From Deltaproteobacteria bacterium (GTDB taxonomy: Bacteria > Bdellovibrionota > Bdellovibrionia > Bdellovibrionales > JAMPXM01), in the NCBI GenBank assembly GCA_017302795.1, contig JAFLCB010000001.1:558001-622000 (forward strand): 64,000 bases of DNA. The letters run 5' to 3'. The position numbers and the translations under genes are program-made. Each line of letters begins with the position of its first letter. The first letter of the stretch is position 1. Under the pieces are notes generated by a model that was not told the DNA's origin, made no database searches, and saw nothing but the letters and a program-made list of their open reading frames with translations. Of the stretch, positions 62,612 to 64,000 are shown piece after piece.

Positions 62612-63112
62612 TTAAACAATACTCGCCGGCTTCGGCATTTGATTGTCGGCGAGCTTCGAGAGCGAGCGCATGTAGTTTTGAAAATCTGGGTCTTCGCCTT
62701 CTAGAAGGGACTCGAGCGCTTTTCTGAAATCAGGCCGACGCAGCCAAAAATGAATGTAGTCTTGCCAGCTAGACCAATGCCGCTTTGTTCGAGCATCCAT
62801 TTCCTCTTCGTAGACCAAGATAAAGGCTCGCTCAAAAAGCGAAACGAGAATATCAAAAATGATATTTTTCCGCTCCTTCTGATCGTCAGACAGGTGCTCG
62901 TCGCCAATATACTTGGTCATCAATTGCAGGTCGGAATGCTTTAAAAGCAAAATCGAGAATTCGGCGTATTCGTCTGAAAGTTTTTGATAGATTTCATCGT
63001 CTTCGTTTTCTCGTTCCTTTCGCTGATCAAGCATAAATACAGCAATGGCGAACGGGAAGCCGATCACGGTGACAATGTAGCTCGCCATTTCCCAATATTC
63101 TAGTGAGGTCAA
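62612..63112 (-). CDS. Membrane-anchored protein of unknown function
   Basis: 166 residues, TTG start overlapping an upstream stop (TTGA). One N-terminal transmembrane helix (YIVTVIGFPFAIAVFML, about 12-28) followed by a charged, helical cytosolic region (DQRKERENEDDEIYQKLSDEYAEFSILLLKH). The layout resembles DUF4760-type proteins that have one N-terminal helix and a long helical tail; function unknown. Converges with the signal-peptidase-like gene (2 bases between stops). Confidence 0.6.
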   Translation of the reverse strand: MTSLEYWEMASYIVTVIGFPFAIAVFMLDQRKERENEDDEIYQKLSDEYAEFSILLLKHSDLQLMTKYIGDEHLSDDQKERKNIIFDILVSLFERAFILVYEEEMDARTKRHWSSWQDYIHFWLRRPDFRKALESLLEGEDPDFQNYMRSLSKLADNQMPKPASIV

Positions 63113-63354
63113 TTTGTGCTCCGCTTTGCGCGATCGATGCGCGCTGTGGCTTCGTCAATGGCAGCCGTCAATACAATGACCGCCGAACCGTGCTCGATGC
63201 CTACTGTTTTTTCGTCTGCCGAGTCCAGGCTTATTTGGATCCGACACGCTAAATTGATGATGAGGCTAATTTCCCTTGCTCTGCAACCTCTTGATTCCAA
63301 ATCGAGACTGCGCGGTCCGAATCGACTGAGCTTTCTTCCTTCATGCCCAGGCAT
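63109..63354 (-). CDS. Hypothetical protein preceding the membrane protein gene
   Basis: 81 codons, not recognised. Its stop overlaps the next start by 4 bases (TTGA), as expected for coupled genes. The second half (ISLIINLACRIQISLDSADE... and TAAIDEATARIDRAKR) is more protein-like than the first, and its first 35 codons overlap another minus-strand frame (63249-63431), so the true start is doubtful or a frameshift separates the two. Confidence 0.4.
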   Translation of the reverse strand: MPGHEGRKLSRFGPRSLDLESRGCRAREISLIINLACRIQISLDSADEKTVGIEHGSAVIVLTAAIDEATARIDRAKRSTN

Positions 63355-63431
63355 TGGCGCGATTCTTCTTTGGGTAGGTCAAAGAAACTTCTATGGGCTC
63401 TAGACTTTATTTTCTGCGCCACATCTGTCAT
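63249..63431 (-). CDS. Possible antitoxin-like small protein
   Basis: 60 codons. The pattern FFDLPKEESRQCL...ESSVDSDRAVSIWNQEVAEQGK loosely follows the 'putative addiction module component' family (LPxxERxxLxxxLLESxDxDxxVxxxWxxE). No RelE/ParE-type toxin follows; the next frame overlaps it. It may be a decayed or frameshifted gene. Low certainty. Confidence 0.3.
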   Translation of the reverse strand: MTDVAQKIKSRAHRSFFDLPKEESRQCLGMKEESSVDSDRAVSIWNQEVAEQGKLASSSI

Positions 63432-63646
63432 TATTGAAAAATGCTAATCGAGCGGATCAAAAATATTTTTGTGATCGTCTTTCGTGCGAACACGCGCACC
63501 GGCACCCCTTCGGGGTATTAATCTTCTGCGCCCTAGCTGGGGCGACAAAAAAACATTTTCTGTATTTGATTTTGTAATTTTCCTCGGATCATCCGTTCTT
63601 GCCTTCGCAAGCGGTGCGTTCGTGGACAACTAATTTTGGAGTTTTT
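63432..63646. other. Leader region of thrS
   Basis: Two short hairpins, ACCCC-TTC-GGGGT (63504-63516) and CGCCC/GGGCG (63529-63544), precede the gene by about 100 bases; neither has a U tract. A stop in frame with thrS lies at 63575, so the protein cannot start further upstream than that. Confidence 0.4.
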
Positions 63647-64000
63647 ATGAACAAGCTATTGGATCATCGGCAAATTGCCGATGACATGGAGATCTATTGT
63701 CTAGATGAGAAAATTGGAGCGGGACTTCCGCTATGGCTTCCTGCGGGCGTCGCAATTCGTGATGCCTTGGAAAGCATGATGCGGCAATTGGAAGGCGACG
63801 GTGGATATCGGCGAGTCGTAAGTCCCCACATCGGCAAGCGCGAGCTTTACGAACGATCTGGGCATTTAAAGGCGTTTGCAGAAGAAATGTTTCCTCCGAT
63901 CGGCTTGGGAGCGGAAGAGTATTTTCTGCGACCGATGAATTGTCCGCATCATCATGTGATTTTCGGTGCCGGCGTGAAAAGCTATCGGCAGCTACCGTAT
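63647..64000 (+). CDS. thrS: Threonyl-tRNA synthetase, 5' part, lacking TGS and editing domains
   Basis: 118 residues visible; the gene runs off the window. ATG with GGAG six bases upstream. The protein begins directly at the catalytic core: DHRQIADDMEIYCLDEKIGAGLPLWLPAGVAIRDALE, VVSPHIGKRELYERSGHLKAF, EMFPPI, YFLRPMNCPHHHVIF (class II motif 2 region with the zinc-binding cysteine). In E. coli ThrRS this point is about residue 243, after the TGS and editing domains. An in-frame stop at 63575 rules out a longer form. It is either a domain-reduced synthetase or a second, specialised copy. Confidence 0.88.
   Translation, partial: MNKLLDHRQIADDMEIYCLDEKIGAGLPLWLPAGVAIRDALESMMRQLEGDGGYRRVVSPHIGKRELYERSGHLKAFAEEMFPPIGLGAEEYFLRPMNCPHHHVIFGAGVKSYRQLPY

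Overview
The window reads as a piece of chromosome from a predatory or predatory-related bacterium of the Bdellovibrionota. The main pointers are a 64-residue stand-alone histone-fold protein of the Bdellovibrio Bd0055 type, tandem DksA/TraR-like regulators, paired 'twitch' radical SAM proteins, an indirect Gln/Asn-tRNA route (gatCAB), and TatB/TatC, LpoA-like and LysM envelope proteins. Most genes use ATG with clear GGAG/AAGGA ribosome sites; several use GTG or TTG. Species cannot be decided from the sequence alone.

Layout. 1-6518: end of the complex I operon (nuoH 3' end, nuoJ, K, L, M, N; no nuoI between H and J). 6523-9016: a cysteine-less thioredoxin-like protein, a DUF5989 membrane peptide and a divergent SGNH/TPR protein. 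9009-15150: a cysteine desulfurase, three radical SAM proteins and a patatin-like lipase, tightly packed. 15317-22818: small regulators, secreted proteins, lon, an outer-membrane barrel and two DksA-like proteins, the second without its zinc ligands. 23026-27947 (minus strand): hemW-grpE-dnaJ-like-lpoA-like, so heat-shock and envelope functions in one operon. 27958-32940: a double M16 peptidase, a hypothetical gene, tatB, tatC and the histone. 33053-39979: ligA convergent to the histone, then gatC-gatA-gatB-ppx-DUF192. 40134-48236: LysM lipoprotein, PilZ protein, then the housekeeping block rho-rpmE-prfA-prmC-murA, with two clear intrinsic terminators. 48891-52219: a GYF/TPR membrane protein and a small membrane protein.

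From tRNA-Ser(UGA) at 52331 the character changes to accessory DNA. An imperfect 23-bp copy of the tRNA 3' end lies 4.8 kb downstream (57168-57190), as expected for an integrated or decayed element. Within and beyond it are an ABC1-type kinase with a long unknown N-terminus, a VOC / DUF899-VOC / GST detoxification operon, a second tRNA/tmRNA-like scrap, a lone RelA/SpoT-domain alarmone synthetase, a methyltransferase relic, and a 50-codon gene for a double-glycine leader peptide with its own strong ribosome site and intrinsic terminator. After that come an SGNH hydrolase, a signal-peptidase-like protein whose catalytic lysine is not in the usual place, unrecognised minus-strand ORFs, and the start of a threonyl-tRNA synthetase that appears to lack the TGS and editing domains.

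The best leads for something new are the double-glycine peptide gene (59769-59921), the RelA/SpoT protein next to element scars, the three-radical-SAM cluster and the zinc-less DksA partner. The histone is an important known family. All functional statements come from motif recognition by eye; no database search was run.
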